Positions 8,836-17,331 of a DNA stretch of 64,000 bases are shown here, one piece after another; the stretch's first letter is position 1, and every line of letters begins with the position of its first letter. The position numbers and the translations under genes are program-made. This DNA comes from Lachnospiraceae bacterium (GTDB lineage: Bacteria > Bacillota > Clostridia > Lachnospirales > Lachnospiraceae), in the NCBI GenBank assembly GCA_910576125.1, contig CAJTHM010000021.1, positions 43,304 to 107,303 on the forward strand, read 5' to 3'. The notes below the pieces were generated by a model. That model did not search any database. It was not told the DNA's origin and worked only from the letters and a program-made list of their open reading frames with translations.

Positions 8836-9870
8836 TCAGTACAGGCTCCCTGAGTTCACGACAGGCTGCGCGTCACGGTTCCCGCACAGTACCACCAGAA
8901 GATTGGAGACCATCGCCGCCTTGCGCTCCTCGTCCAGCTGTACCACATCGTTCTGATTCAGACGGTCCAATGCCATCTCCACCATTCCTACCGCGCCGTC
9001 CACAATCATCTTGCGGGCGTCTATGATGGCGGAAGCCTGCTGGCGCTGCAGCATCACCGCCGCGATTTCCGGGGCATAGGCCAGATAGGTGATTCTCGCC
9101 TCCACGATTTCGATGCCGGCCTCTTTCACCCGGGTCTGGATTTCATCCCGTATTCTGGCGGCTACCACATCGCTGGAGCCCCGCAGGCTTCCCTCGTCCG
9201 CGATGCCGTCACCGGTGGTGTCCACATTGGGGGCCACGTCGTAAGGGTAGAGGCGGACTACCTGGCGCAGGGCGCTGTCGCACTGGAGGGAGAGGAATTC
9301 CTTGTAGTTGTCCACATTGAACACGGCCTTGGCTGTGTCGATGATGCGCCAGGTGACAGCGATGCCGATTTCCACGGGATTGCCCAGGCAGTCGTTGATC
9401 TTCTGGCGGCTGTTGTTCAGGGTCATGATTTTCAGGGACAGCTTCTTGCTGCCATAGTCGCCGGACACGTTCACGCTCTGGGCATTGCTCGCAAGGGTCA
9501 GCAGGCCGCTGCCGGGCTCCGACACATCTCCGCTCTGGCTCAGTTTCGTCCTGGACGCGGGATTTACGCCTACGCAGAAAGGGTTCACGTAATAAAAGCC
9601 ATGCTCTTTCAGAGTGCCGATATACTGGCCGAACAGAGTCAGCACCAGGGCTTCCTGGGGCTTGAGCACCTTAAGCCCCAGCAGGAAAATCCATCCAAGG
9701 CTGAGGACTGCGATACCGATGACCATTCCCATCACGTTCAGGGGCGTTGCGGCCTGATCCAGGCTGATGCCGCATAAAACCACAGCGGCAATCCCAAGGA
9801 TATAGGCCAGAAATATGGCCAGCAGCACGGCCATGCCATTTTTCTTCCCATGCAGAATCTTTTCATTCAT
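8836..9870 (-). CDS. SPFH/band 7 domain membrane protein
   Basis: A 344-residue member of the stomatin/prohibitin/flotillin family. Two adjacent membrane helices lie near residues 12-65 (MAVLLAIFLAYILGI, then GIAVLSLGWIFLLG), followed by the SPFH domain from about residue 75 (VLKPQEALVLTLFGQYIGTL). A helical segment with the typical EAGIEIVEARITYLAYAPEIAAVMLQRQQA follows. Such proteins form ring-like membrane scaffolds. The start at 9870 has GAGGAA 6 bases upstream; an upstream extension in frame has no site. Confidence 0.85.
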   Translation of the reverse strand: MNEKILHGKKNGMAVLLAIFLAYILGIAAVVLCGISLDQAATPLNVMGMVIGIAVLSLGWIFLLGLKVLKPQEALVLTLFGQYIGTLKEHGFYYVNPFCVGVNPASRTKLSQSGDVSEPGSGLLTLASNAQSVNVSGDYGSKKLSLKIMTLNNSRQKINDCLGNPVEIGIAVTWRIIDTAKAVFNVDNYKEFLSLQCDSALRQVVRLYPYDVAPNVDTTGDGIADEGSLRGSSDVVAARIRDEIQTRVKEAGIEIVEARITYLAYAPEIAAVMLQRQQASAIIDARKMIVDGAVGMVEMALDRLNQNDVVQLDEERKAAMVSNLLVVLCGNRDAQPVVNSGSLY

Positions 9871-9925
9871 AGTAAATTCCTCGCTTTCTTCACTTCTGTC
9901 GGTTGATGTTAAAATTGATATTAAA

Positions 9926-9954
9926 ATGATATCATATTGATTCTGATATTGCAA
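9926..9954 (-). promoter_or_regulatory. Promoter and candidate operator of the SPFH operon
   Basis: On the minus strand: TTGCAA (9949-9954), 17 bases, TATCAT (9926-9931). The -10 lies inside the perfect palindrome ATGATATCAT (9926-9935), a plausible site for the ribbon-helix-helix protein of the same operon. Confidence 0.65.
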
Positions 9955-10011
9955 GAGTTTTTTTGAAAATAAAGCTTGTGTATCCGGAATGATTTTTTGT
10001 GGAATAGCCTA

Positions 10012-10040
10012 TTGACATTTTCGATAATATTGGTGAGAAT
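10012..10040 (+). promoter_or_regulatory. Possible promoter of the GH2 gene
   Basis: Perfect TTGACA (10012-10017), 17 bases, then a weak GAGAAT (10035-10040). The leader to the GH2 start is about 165 bases; no clear regulatory structure was recognised in it. Confidence 0.4.
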
Positions 10041-10213
10041 AACTAAAGAAGATGCTCAAAGGATTCCCTGCCGGATAAGCGCGGCAGCTGTAATCCGGCC
10101 GCTGCATGGGCATTGCGATAGCGACTCAATAGACAAACTTCAAAGAAAGGAGCCAGAGCAGCCCGGACCGCTCCGCGGGTCTGACGGCTGGCAATGGCAA
10201 AAGGTCGGCTGAT

Positions 10214-13018
10214 ATGAGAAAGTATGAAGATCTGAAACGGATTCATGAAAACGTTATGCCTCCGCGGGCGCATTATATCCCCTATGATACGCTGGAGAAA
10301 GCGCTGCGGGGAGAGAGGGAGGATTCCGCGTACTACAGGCTCCTGAACGGGGAGTGGGATTTCCGGTATTTTGCCAGGGATCTTGATTGCCCGGCGGAGA
10401 TCACGGAGTGGGAGAAAGTGCAGGTGCCCTCCTGCTGGCAGACCACAGGATATGAAAGGCCTTATTACACAAATGTGAATTATCCCTACCCGGTGGATCC
10501 GCCCTATGTGCCGGACGACAATCCCCTGGGGGTATACAGAAAGCGGATTGCCGTGACGGACGGCGAGGCCGGGCGGGAGAACTATCTTGTCTTTGAGGGC
10601 GTCGCTCCCTGCCTGGAGCTTTTCGTGAACGGCGCCTATGTGGGATATTCCACGGTCTCCCATTCCACGTCGGAGTTCAGGGTGGACTTGAAAGCCGGTG
10701 AGAATGAGATTCTGGTAAAGGTCTATAAATGGTGCGTGTCAAGTTACCTGGAGGATCAGGACTTTTTCAGGAACAATGGCATCTTCCGGGACGTGTATCT
10801 CCTGAGCAGACCCAAGGGGCATGTGTTCGATTTGAATATCGGATTTGACGCGAAAGAGGTGTATTATGACGGGACTTATCAGGTGTTCGATGCTCAGGGG
10901 AAGGAGACTGACCTGAAGAACCCTGTGCTGTGGAACGCGGAGCAGCCCTACCTGTACACGGTGGTGGTGGAGCAGGCAGGGGAATTCATTCCCGTCAGGG
11001 TAGGCCTGCGGGACCAGAGCGTCAGTGAAAAGGGAGAGCTGCTGATCAACGGCGTCAGCGTGAAGCTGAAAGGCGTCAACCATCATGACACCCATGAGCG
11101 CAACGGCTATGTGCTGACTTTGGAGGAGATGCGCAAAGAGCTTCTGGTGATGAAAGAGCTGAACATCAATGCCATCCGCACCTCCCATTATCCCCCTCAG
11201 CCCGCATTCATCGCCCTGTGCGACGAGCTGGGCTTCTATGTGGTGGACGAGGCGGATATCGAGACCCATGGATTCGGGAACAGGACGCTGGAGTGGGGCT
11301 ACGACGCGGATACCATCTGGCCCACGCGGAACGCAGAGTGGGAGGAGGCCTTTGTGGACAGGGCGGCGCGGCTTTACGAGCGGGACAAGAACAATACCTG
11401 CGTGGTCATGTTCAGCCTGGGAAATGAGAGCAACTGCGGCGACAATTTCGCGGCCATGAGCCGGTACATCAAGGACAGGGAAGGACAGAGAAAGGGCATG
11501 GGCCGTCTGGTGCACTATGAGAATGCCTATTGCAACCGCGCCGGCGAGAAAGACCCGGATTTCGTGGATGTGGTCAGCAGGATGTACTGGACGCCTGACA
11601 GGATGGTGCAGTACCATGCCCAGACCGGCGATAAGAGGCCCATGTTCCTGTGCGAGTACAGCCATGCCATGGGCAACGGCCCCGGAGACCTGGCGGACTA
11701 CTGGGAGGTCATGGAGCGGAATCCTTATATGATCGGCGGATGCATCTGGGAGTGGGCGGACCATGTGGCCCCGGACGAGAACGGGAATCTGGGCTACGGA
11801 GGAGATTTCGGGGAGGAGACCCACGACGGCAACTTCTGCTGTGACGGTCTGGTGTTCAGCGACAGGAGCCTTAAGGCGGGTTCCCTGGAGGCCAAAGCGG
11901 TCTACCAGCCCATGGCGGCTTTCTGGGAAGAGGGTCTGCTGACTGTGGAGAATAAAAATGATTTCAGGAACCTGGACGAGTACGATTTCTTCTGGGAAGT
12001 GACCGCAGACGGAGAGGTGAGCGCAAGCGGAAGCCTGAATCTGGAAGCTCCGGGACATGGAAAAGTGACTGTGCCGCTGGCCCTTGAGGTTCCAGAGAGC
12101 AGCTATGGCAGCTATCTGCGGATTTCCATGCGGGAAAAAGACGGCAGGGAAGCGGCTTTTTCACAGATCGAACTGTCCGGGGCGAAAGCGCCGGAGGCGG
12201 GACGGGGCAGCGCGAAGATTACGGAGCAGGGGGAATACGCCCTGATCGAGGGGAAAGATTTCACCTATCGTTTCAATCTCCACTATGGGCAGCTGGAGAC
12301 TATGAACGATTACCTGAAGAGTCCTGTGCGTCTGACCGTATGGAAAGCGCCCACGGACAATGAGAGAAATGTGAAAAATCAGTGGTATGACGAGAATTAT
12401 AATAAGGTGCACACGAAAGTGTACGAATATAAAATAGAGGGGAACAAGATTACCCTGAAAGCCTCCCTGGCGCCTGTGTCCAGAAGCCCGTTCTTCCGCT
12501 ATGAAGCCTCCTATACGTTCTTTGAGGACGGACGCGTGGATGTGGAGATTGACGGAACCTTTGACCAGAAGAGGACTTTCCTGCCCAGGCTTGGATTCGA
12601 GTTCAGGACGGCGCAGAAAGACTTCACCTATTTTGGCCATGGCCCCTGTGAGGCCTATGCGGATATGCGCCATGGCTCCTGGATGGGGATGTTCGAAAGC
12701 AGCGCCGAAAAGGAGTATGTGCCTTATAAGAAGCCTCAGGAGCACGGCAGCCATTATAATACGAAGTATCTGCGCCTGGGAGCGTACTCTTTCGTGTCCA
12801 GGCAGGGATTTAGCGCCAATGTATCGGAGTATGCTGCGGAGGAACTGGCCTCCAAAGCCCACGACTATGAGCTGGTAAAGGATGCGTACACGAATGTGCG
12901 GATCGACTATAAGGTCAGCGGAATCGGATCGGCCAGCTGCGGGCCGCAGCTGATGGACAGATACAGAATGAATGACGGAAAGGTTCATTTTGCTTTTTCC
13001 ATCGTGGCGGAGAAGTAA
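10214..13018 (+). CDS. GH2 beta-galactosidase, LacZ type, shortened domain 2
   Basis: A 934-residue cytoplasmic enzyme that releases terminal beta-galactose. It has the LacZ order: jelly roll (PYYTNVNYPYPVDPPYVPDDNPLG), two sandwich domains, TIM barrel and the C-terminal domain 5 (FTYFGHGPCEAYADM). The acid/base Glu is E405 in GNESNCG and the nucleophile E481 in CEYSHAMGN; their spacing of 76 equals that of E. coli E461/E537. Domain 2 is clearly short: only about 50 residues lie between RPKGHVFDLNI and NPVLWNAEQPYLYT, where about 100 are usual. Folding may be affected. The ribosome site (AAGG) is weak. Confidence 0.88.
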   Translation: MRKYEDLKRIHENVMPPRAHYIPYDTLEKALRGEREDSAYYRLLNGEWDFRYFARDLDCPAEITEWEKVQVPSCWQTTGYERPYYTNVNYPYPVDPPYVPDDNPLGVYRKRIAVTDGEAGRENYLVFEGVAPCLELFVNGAYVGYSTVSHSTSEFRVDLKAGENEILVKVYKWCVSSYLEDQDFFRNNGIFRDVYLLSRPKGHVFDLNIGFDAKEVYYDGTYQVFDAQGKETDLKNPVLWNAEQPYLYTVVVEQAGEFIPVRVGLRDQSVSEKGELLINGVSVKLKGVNHHDTHERNGYVLTLEEMRKELLVMKELNINAIRTSHYPPQPAFIALCDELGFYVVDEADIETHGFGNRTLEWGYDADTIWPTRNAEWEEAFVDRAARLYERDKNNTCVVMFSLGNESNCGDNFAAMSRYIKDREGQRKGMGRLVHYENAYCNRAGEKDPDFVDVVSRMYWTPDRMVQYHAQTGDKRPMFLCEYSHAMGNGPGDLADYWEVMERNPYMIGGCIWEWADHVAPDENGNLGYGGDFGEETHDGNFCCDGLVFSDRSLKAGSLEAKAVYQPMAAFWEEGLLTVENKNDFRNLDEYDFFWEVTADGEVSASGSLNLEAPGHGKVTVPLALEVPESSYGSYLRISMREKDGREAAFSQIELSGAKAPEAGRGSAKITEQGEYALIEGKDFTYRFNLHYGQLETMNDYLKSPVRLTVWKAPTDNERNVKNQWYDENYNKVHTKVYEYKIEGNKITLKASLAPVSRSPFFRYEASYTFFEDGRVDVEIDGTFDQKRTFLPRLGFEFRTAQKDFTYFGHGPCEAYADMRHGSWMGMFESSAEKEYVPYKKPQEHGSHYNTKYLRLGAYSFVSRQGFSANVSEYAAEELASKAHDYELVKDAYTNVRIDYKVSGIGSASCGPQLMDRYRMNDGKVHFAFSIVAEK

Positions 13019-13072
13019 GGGCTGTGCCGAGGCGGATGGACAGATGGTAAAAAGGAGAGAGGAGGAATCGGG

Positions 13073-13606
13073 ATGGAAGCGTTAAGGAAAGAAGAAATTT
13101 ATACGACAGAAGACATCTACGCTTTGCCGGATGGGGAGCGGGCTGAGCTGATTGACGGGCGGATTTATTATATGGCTCCTCCGGGCCGGACGCATCAGAG
13201 GCTGGTGCATTTTTTGGATCGGACGATAGGAAACTATATTCAGGGAAAGCAAGGAGGCTGCGAGGTCTATCCAGCGCCCTTTGCGGTATTCCTGAATGAC
13301 GACGACATCAACTATGTAGAGCCGGACATCTCGGTCATATGCGATACCTCCAGGCTGGACGAAAAAGGCTGCCACGGGGCGCCGGACTGGGTCATAGAGA
13401 TCGTGTCGCCGGGCAGCAGGTCCATGGACTATTTCACCAAGCTGTTCAAGTACCGGACGGCAGGCATCCGGGAATACTGGGTGGTGGATCCGCACAGGAA
13501 GACGGTGACGGTATACCAGTTCGAGCAGGACCGGATGACGGAGTACGCCTTTGGGGAAAGCGTCCCGGCGGGGATTTATGAGGGATTTTCTATTACGGTT
13601 TCATAA
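13073..13606 (+). CDS. Uma2 family (DUF820) putative nuclease
   Basis: A 177-residue PD-(D/E)xK-fold protein. Visible family motifs are ELIDGRIYYMAPP at the N-terminus, YVEPDISVICD, DWVIEIVSPGS with the active-site acids, the K in FTKLFKYRTAGI, and REYWVVDP. The family is abundant in cyanobacteria and some Firmicutes, and its role is unproven; nuclease activity is inferred from the fold. It lies 54 bases after the GH2 gene with GGAGAGAGGAGG upstream of the ATG, and a terminator follows. Confidence 0.85.
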   Translation: MEALRKEEIYTTEDIYALPDGERAELIDGRIYYMAPPGRTHQRLVHFLDRTIGNYIQGKQGGCEVYPAPFAVFLNDDDINYVEPDISVICDTSRLDEKGCHGAPDWVIEIVSPGSRSMDYFTKLFKYRTAGIREYWVVDPHRKTVTVYQFEQDRMTEYAFGESVPAGIYEGFSITVS

Positions 13607-13755
13607 TCGGATGCTCCCATGCTCTGGAAAGGCGGCATTTTGCGGGCTGTGAAGCAGCTTTCGGGGCTGCTTGCGCGGCAGCGATTATGGCAGGAAAGCG
13701 CGCCGCAAAGGCGGCGCTGTGCCCGGGCATCCGAAAGAAAGATGCCCGGCGCGCC

Positions 13756-13788
13756 GGGTAGGGAGGAAAGTCTTCCCTACCCGTTTTT
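13756..13788 (+). terminator. Terminator after the Uma2-type gene
   Basis: A 12-bp stem (GGGTAGGGAGGA with TCTTCCCTACCC, one G-T pair, loop AAG) followed by GTTTTTC. It overlaps the 3' end of the convergent dehydrogenase gene. Confidence 0.85.
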
Positions 13789-14778
13789 CACATCATTAGG
13801 GCTTTCTTTCCCCGCCATATAATCCAGGGCATTCTGCAGCGTGGTCTCGGCGATGGCGCCCAGAGCCTCCCGGGTGAAGAACCCCTGGTGGGAAGTGATC
13901 ATCACATTGGGGAAAGACAGCAATCTCGCCGTGGTGGAGTGCTCCAGGATCTCGTCGGAGCGGTCCTCGAAGACATTGTTGGTCTCCTCCTCGTACACAT
14001 CCAGGCCCACCCCCGCGAACTTGTGCATGCGGATGCCCTCAATCAGGTCGTCGGTCTTCACCAGAGCGCCCCTTGAGGTGTTCACCAGGATGACGCCGTC
14101 TTTCATCTGCCGGATGGTGTCGATATTGATGATATGGTAGGTGGAGTCCATCAGCGGGCAGTGGAGGGAAATGACATCACTGTCGGAAAGCAGCTTTTCC
14201 AGCGGGACATACTCCACGAAATCTTTCAGGGATTCGTTCTGATAGACATCATAGGCGATGACTTTCATGCCGAAGCCCCGGCAGATGCGGCACATGGCGG
14301 CGCCGATTTTCCCGGTGCCGATGATGCCGGCGGTCTTCTCATAGAAATTGAAGCCCATGAGGCCGCTTAAGCTGAAATCATTCTCCCGCACCTTGTTGTA
14401 GGCCTTGTAGAGACGGCGGTTGCTGGCCAGCGCCAGCGCCATGGCGTGCTCTGCCACGGCCTCCGGGGAGTAGCCGGGGACGCGCATGATGCGGATGCCG
14501 TATTTTGTGGCAGTGTCCAGGTCGATATTGTTGAACCCGGCGCAGCGCATCAGGAGCAGGGAGATTCCCTTTTCGTGGAGGATATCCAGGGTCTGGGTGC
14601 CGATGTCAGAGCTGACAAAGGCGCAGACGGCGTCGAAGCCCTCCGCCAGGGCGGCTGTGCGGGGATCCAGGTCGGATTTCGTGTACTCGATGGTGATGTC
14701 GGTGAAGCCTTTGGCTTTCAGGGTGTCCTCAAAGGATTCTTTGTCATAGCTTTTGGTGTCGTAGAACAGGATTTTCAT
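13777..14778 (-). CDS. D-2-hydroxyacid (D-lactate type) dehydrogenase
   Basis: A 333-residue NAD-dependent enzyme reducing a 2-oxoacid, most likely pyruvate, to the D-hydroxyacid. The Rossmann motif is GIIGTGKIG; the substrate Arg is in NTSRGALV, the Glu in GLDVYEEE and the catalytic His in TSHQGF. The opening (MKILFYDTKSYD) and the long C-terminal loop resemble D-lactate dehydrogenases and the clostridial phenyllactate dehydrogenase group. The start at 14778 has GAGAGGAAA upstream. The upstream strip contains two copies of ATTATACCA. Confidence 0.87.
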   Translation of the reverse strand: MKILFYDTKSYDKESFEDTLKAKGFTDITIEYTKSDLDPRTAALAEGFDAVCAFVSSDIGTQTLDILHEKGISLLLMRCAGFNNIDLDTATKYGIRIMRVPGYSPEAVAEHAMALALASNRRLYKAYNKVRENDFSLSGLMGFNFYEKTAGIIGTGKIGAAMCRICRGFGMKVIAYDVYQNESLKDFVEYVPLEKLLSDSDVISLHCPLMDSTYHIINIDTIRQMKDGVILVNTSRGALVKTDDLIEGIRMHKFAGVGLDVYEEETNNVFEDRSDEILEHSTTARLLSFPNVMITSHQGFFTREALGAIAETTLQNALDYMAGKESPNDVKNG

Positions 14779-15000
14779 TTTGATTTCCTCTCTTTCCGGA
14801 TATTTCAGCATCTTCTGTCAACATTATACCATGATATGAAGATTATACCACAATTCCTTGCGTCCTGGCGCATATGAAATCAGAAGCTGCCAATATTTTT
14901 TCCCGGAGGGACCGTTTTTATGACAGAGGACGGATATGACTGCCGGGGATTTTGGCTTCGTCCGCCAGGCAGATCTCATCCGGTTCCCCAATCCGGCATG

Positions 15001-15029
15001 TTGACAGATAATTTTCGGCCCGGTATAAT
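15001..15029 (+). promoter_or_regulatory. Promoter of the GH125 gene
   Basis: Full consensus: TTGACA (15001-15006), 17 bases, TATAAT (15024-15029), about 90 bases before the start. No obvious operator overlaps it. Confidence 0.85.
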
Positions 15030-15119
15030 GGGGAAAGACAGCGCTGCCGGACAATCCGGACAGGTTTCCCGGGAAAGAATTCGCCTGTGCAGACAGGCAG
15101 CGGATGAAAGGAGAAAGAG

Positions 15120-16403
15120 ATGAACGTACCGAAAGTATTGAAAGAAAGGGCTGCGAAGTTGGAGGCGTACTATCAGAGCCACTACGAGGCCCTGGCGCCG
15201 CTGGCCGCCCAGTGCTTCCTGAACACCATGGAGACCACAGTGAAAGAGCTGGCGGACGGCACCCATTTCGTCATAACGGGGGACATCCCGGCCATGTGGC
15301 TTAGGGATTCCGCGGCTCAGGTCAGGCCCTATGTGAAGTACGCCAAAGACGACGCCGACCTGCAGAAGATTCTGGAGAGCATCATCGTCAAGCAGGCGCA
15401 GCTTGTCTGCGTGGACCCTTACGCCAACGCGTTCAACGAGAGCGCCAACGGCGCGGGGGCGGGATATGAGGACGAGACCCGGCAAAATGACCATGTATGG
15501 GAGCGCAAATACGAGGTGGATTCCCTGTGCGCGCCGCTCTATCTGGGATACTGCTACTGGAAAGAGACAGGAATCGACAAGATATTTACGGCAGAATATC
15601 ACGAGATGATTCGAAAAATCGTCCATGTCTTCACCACGGAGCAGGACCACAGGAATTCTCCTTATACGTTCCGGCGCTACCATTGCGTGAAGACGGACAC
15701 ATTGCCCTGCAAGGGAAAGGGCCGTCCTGTGAACGTTACCGGCATGACCTGGTCGGGCTTCCGCCCCTCCGATGACAGCTGTTGCTTTGGCTACCTGGTT
15801 CCCTCGAACATGATGGCGGTGAAAGCCCTGGGCTATGCGGAAGAGATCTGCAGAGATTGCCTTGGGGATGAGGCGCTGGCCGGGCAGTGCAGGGAGCTTG
15901 CGGAGGAGATTCGGGACGGCATCGAGACCTACGCGGTGGTGGAGCATCCCGGGTACGGCAGGATATACGCCTATGAGACGGACGGCTACGGCAACCATAT
16001 CCTCATGGACGATGCCAATTCCCCCAGCCTGCTGGCCATGCCCTATCTGGGATATTGCGATAAAGAAGATGCGCTATACCGGAATACCAGAAAGTTCCTC
16101 CTGTCCGCGGACAATCCCTACTATTATGAGGGAAAACTGGCGAAAGGAATGGGAAGCCCCCACACTCCCGCTGGCTATGTGTGGCATATCGGCATCGTCA
16201 TGCAGGCCCTGACTTCCGACAGCAGGGAGGAGATATTGGAGTGTCTGGACATGCTGGCGAAGACCCATGCGGGAACCAACTACATGCACGAGTCTTTCAA
16301 CCCCTCCGCGCCGGAGGAGTTCACCAGGTCCTGGTTCGCCTGGGCCAACACCCTGTTCGCGGAGCTGCTGGACAGGCTGATGGCAGAGGGCTTTTTTGAG
16401 TAA
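15120..16403 (+). CDS. GH125 exo-alpha-1,6-mannosidase
   Basis: A 427-residue inverting, metal-independent mannosidase. Family blocks are GDIPAMWLRDSAAQ, DSFCxP-like VDSLCAPLYLGYCYW, TGMTWSGFRPSDD (D218/D219, the region of the catalytic acid) and NYMHESFN (E391, the region of the catalytic base); positions agree closely with the Clostridium perfringens enzyme as remembered. No signal peptide, so it acts on imported oligosaccharides. GH125 often accompanies GH38 in Firmicute loci for N-glycan core mannose; two GH38 genes are in this window. Confidence 0.93.
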   Translation: MNVPKVLKERAAKLEAYYQSHYEALAPLAAQCFLNTMETTVKELADGTHFVITGDIPAMWLRDSAAQVRPYVKYAKDDADLQKILESIIVKQAQLVCVDPYANAFNESANGAGAGYEDETRQNDHVWERKYEVDSLCAPLYLGYCYWKETGIDKIFTAEYHEMIRKIVHVFTTEQDHRNSPYTFRRYHCVKTDTLPCKGKGRPVNVTGMTWSGFRPSDDSCCFGYLVPSNMMAVKALGYAEEICRDCLGDEALAGQCRELAEEIRDGIETYAVVEHPGYGRIYAYETDGYGNHILMDDANSPSLLAMPYLGYCDKEDALYRNTRKFLLSADNPYYYEGKLAKGMGSPHTPAGYVWHIGIVMQALTSDSREEILECLDMLAKTHAGTNYMHESFNPSAPEEFTRSWFAWANTLFAELLDRLMAEGFFE

Positions 16404-16489
16404 GGATGCCGGTTGTCTGGATATCCGGAAGAAGCCTGCCGGAGGGCGGAGCGGCGGTTTTTCCCGGGGAGGCGATTGCCTTGGGTCTG

Positions 16490-17056
16490 TCAGTAGGGCC
16501 CGAACCCGCTCTCCAGGATGCCGCCGCAGATGTCCGCCATTGTCTTTGGGTCAGGCGGCTCCGGCTGGGTCAGCCAGGATTCGATGACCCCGATGCAGCC
16601 GGAGACCGCGAAGGATTCCATGTAACGGCTGTCCGGCCCGGCCCGCCTGGCCGCCAGGATGCTGTTCAGGCGTCCCTTCACCAGGTCTTTCAGGCGGTTC
16701 ACGAAAGCCAGATCCCCATGGGGGCCCATCATGGCCCGCGCCACCACCCTGTGCCGTTCCAGGAACGAGAAGACCTCGAACAGGGTGGTGCGCGGGGAAT
16801 GGACAGCCCCGTCGGGGGTCAGGGTCCTGTCGATGATTTCGTAGAATTCCACGAACAGCTCATCCTCTGTCTGTGCCAGCATGTCATAGACATCGCCGTA
16901 ATGCAGATAGAAAGTCCCCCTGTTGATGTCCGCTAAATCGGACAGCTCCTTCACGGAGATGTCCTTAATATCCTTTGTCTCCATCAATTCCATCAGTCCC
17001 TGGAGCAGCAGGGCCTTTGTCCTCCGGACCCTGCGGTCTGTTTTTTTGTCTGCCAT
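16490..17056 (-). CDS. TetR/AcrR family regulator
   Basis: A 188-residue repressor-type protein. Residues 8-60 form the TetR helix-turn-helix (TKALLLQGLMELMETKDIKDISVKELSDLADINRGTFY is condensed here to the key TFYLHYGD ending). The C-terminal ligand domain is of the DUF/TetR_C type with a hydrophobic helix near the end. It is divergent from the MMPL exporter gene, the classic arrangement for drug-responsive control. The start at 17056 has GAGGAA upstream; the longer frame back to 17173 lacks a site. Confidence 0.85.
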   Translation of the reverse strand: MADKKTDRRVRRTKALLLQGLMELMETKDIKDISVKELSDLADINRGTFYLHYGDVYDMLAQTEDELFVEFYEIIDRTLTPDGAVHSPRTTLFEVFSFLERHRVVARAMMGPHGDLAFVNRLKDLVKGRLNSILAARRAGPDSRYMESFAVSGCIGVIESWLTQPEPPDPKTMADICGGILESGFGPY

Positions 17057-17211
17057 ATGGTTCCTCTGCCTTTCCTGACGCCCCGGATTTTCTGCGGGTG
17101 TCTTTTTGTGTCCATTTCTAAACATTTTATAAATAAACGGCACATGAAGCGCGAAATGTCTAAAAACGCACATTATGAAAAAAACTGTTTATTGCCATCT
17201 GCCATATTTTC

Positions 17212-17240
17212 ATTATAATTACTTTTGAAAGAAAAATCAA
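17212..17240 (-). promoter_or_regulatory. Promoter of the tetR-type gene
   Basis: On the minus strand: TTGATT (17235-17240), 17 bases, TATAAT (17212-17217). Confidence 0.75.
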
Positions 17241-17271
17241 CTGTTGTTCAGTAAAAGACAAAAATATGGTT

Positions 17272-17292
17272 TATGGACAGAAGTCGTCCATA
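17272..17292. promoter_or_regulatory. Candidate TetR operator
   Basis: A 21-bp inverted repeat, TATGGAC-N7-GTCCATA, 40 bases before the MMPL start and on the far side of the tetR promoter. Size and position fit a TetR dimer site controlling the exporter. Confidence 0.6.
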
Positions 17293-17331
17293 TGCACGGA
17301 TGCCTGACAGCAGGGAAAGTGTGGGGCTTTT

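Noticed and set aside
10240..10255. A cre-like sequence at the start of the GH2 gene
   Set aside because: It matches the left part of the consensus only; the final CA is missing and it lies in coding sequence.
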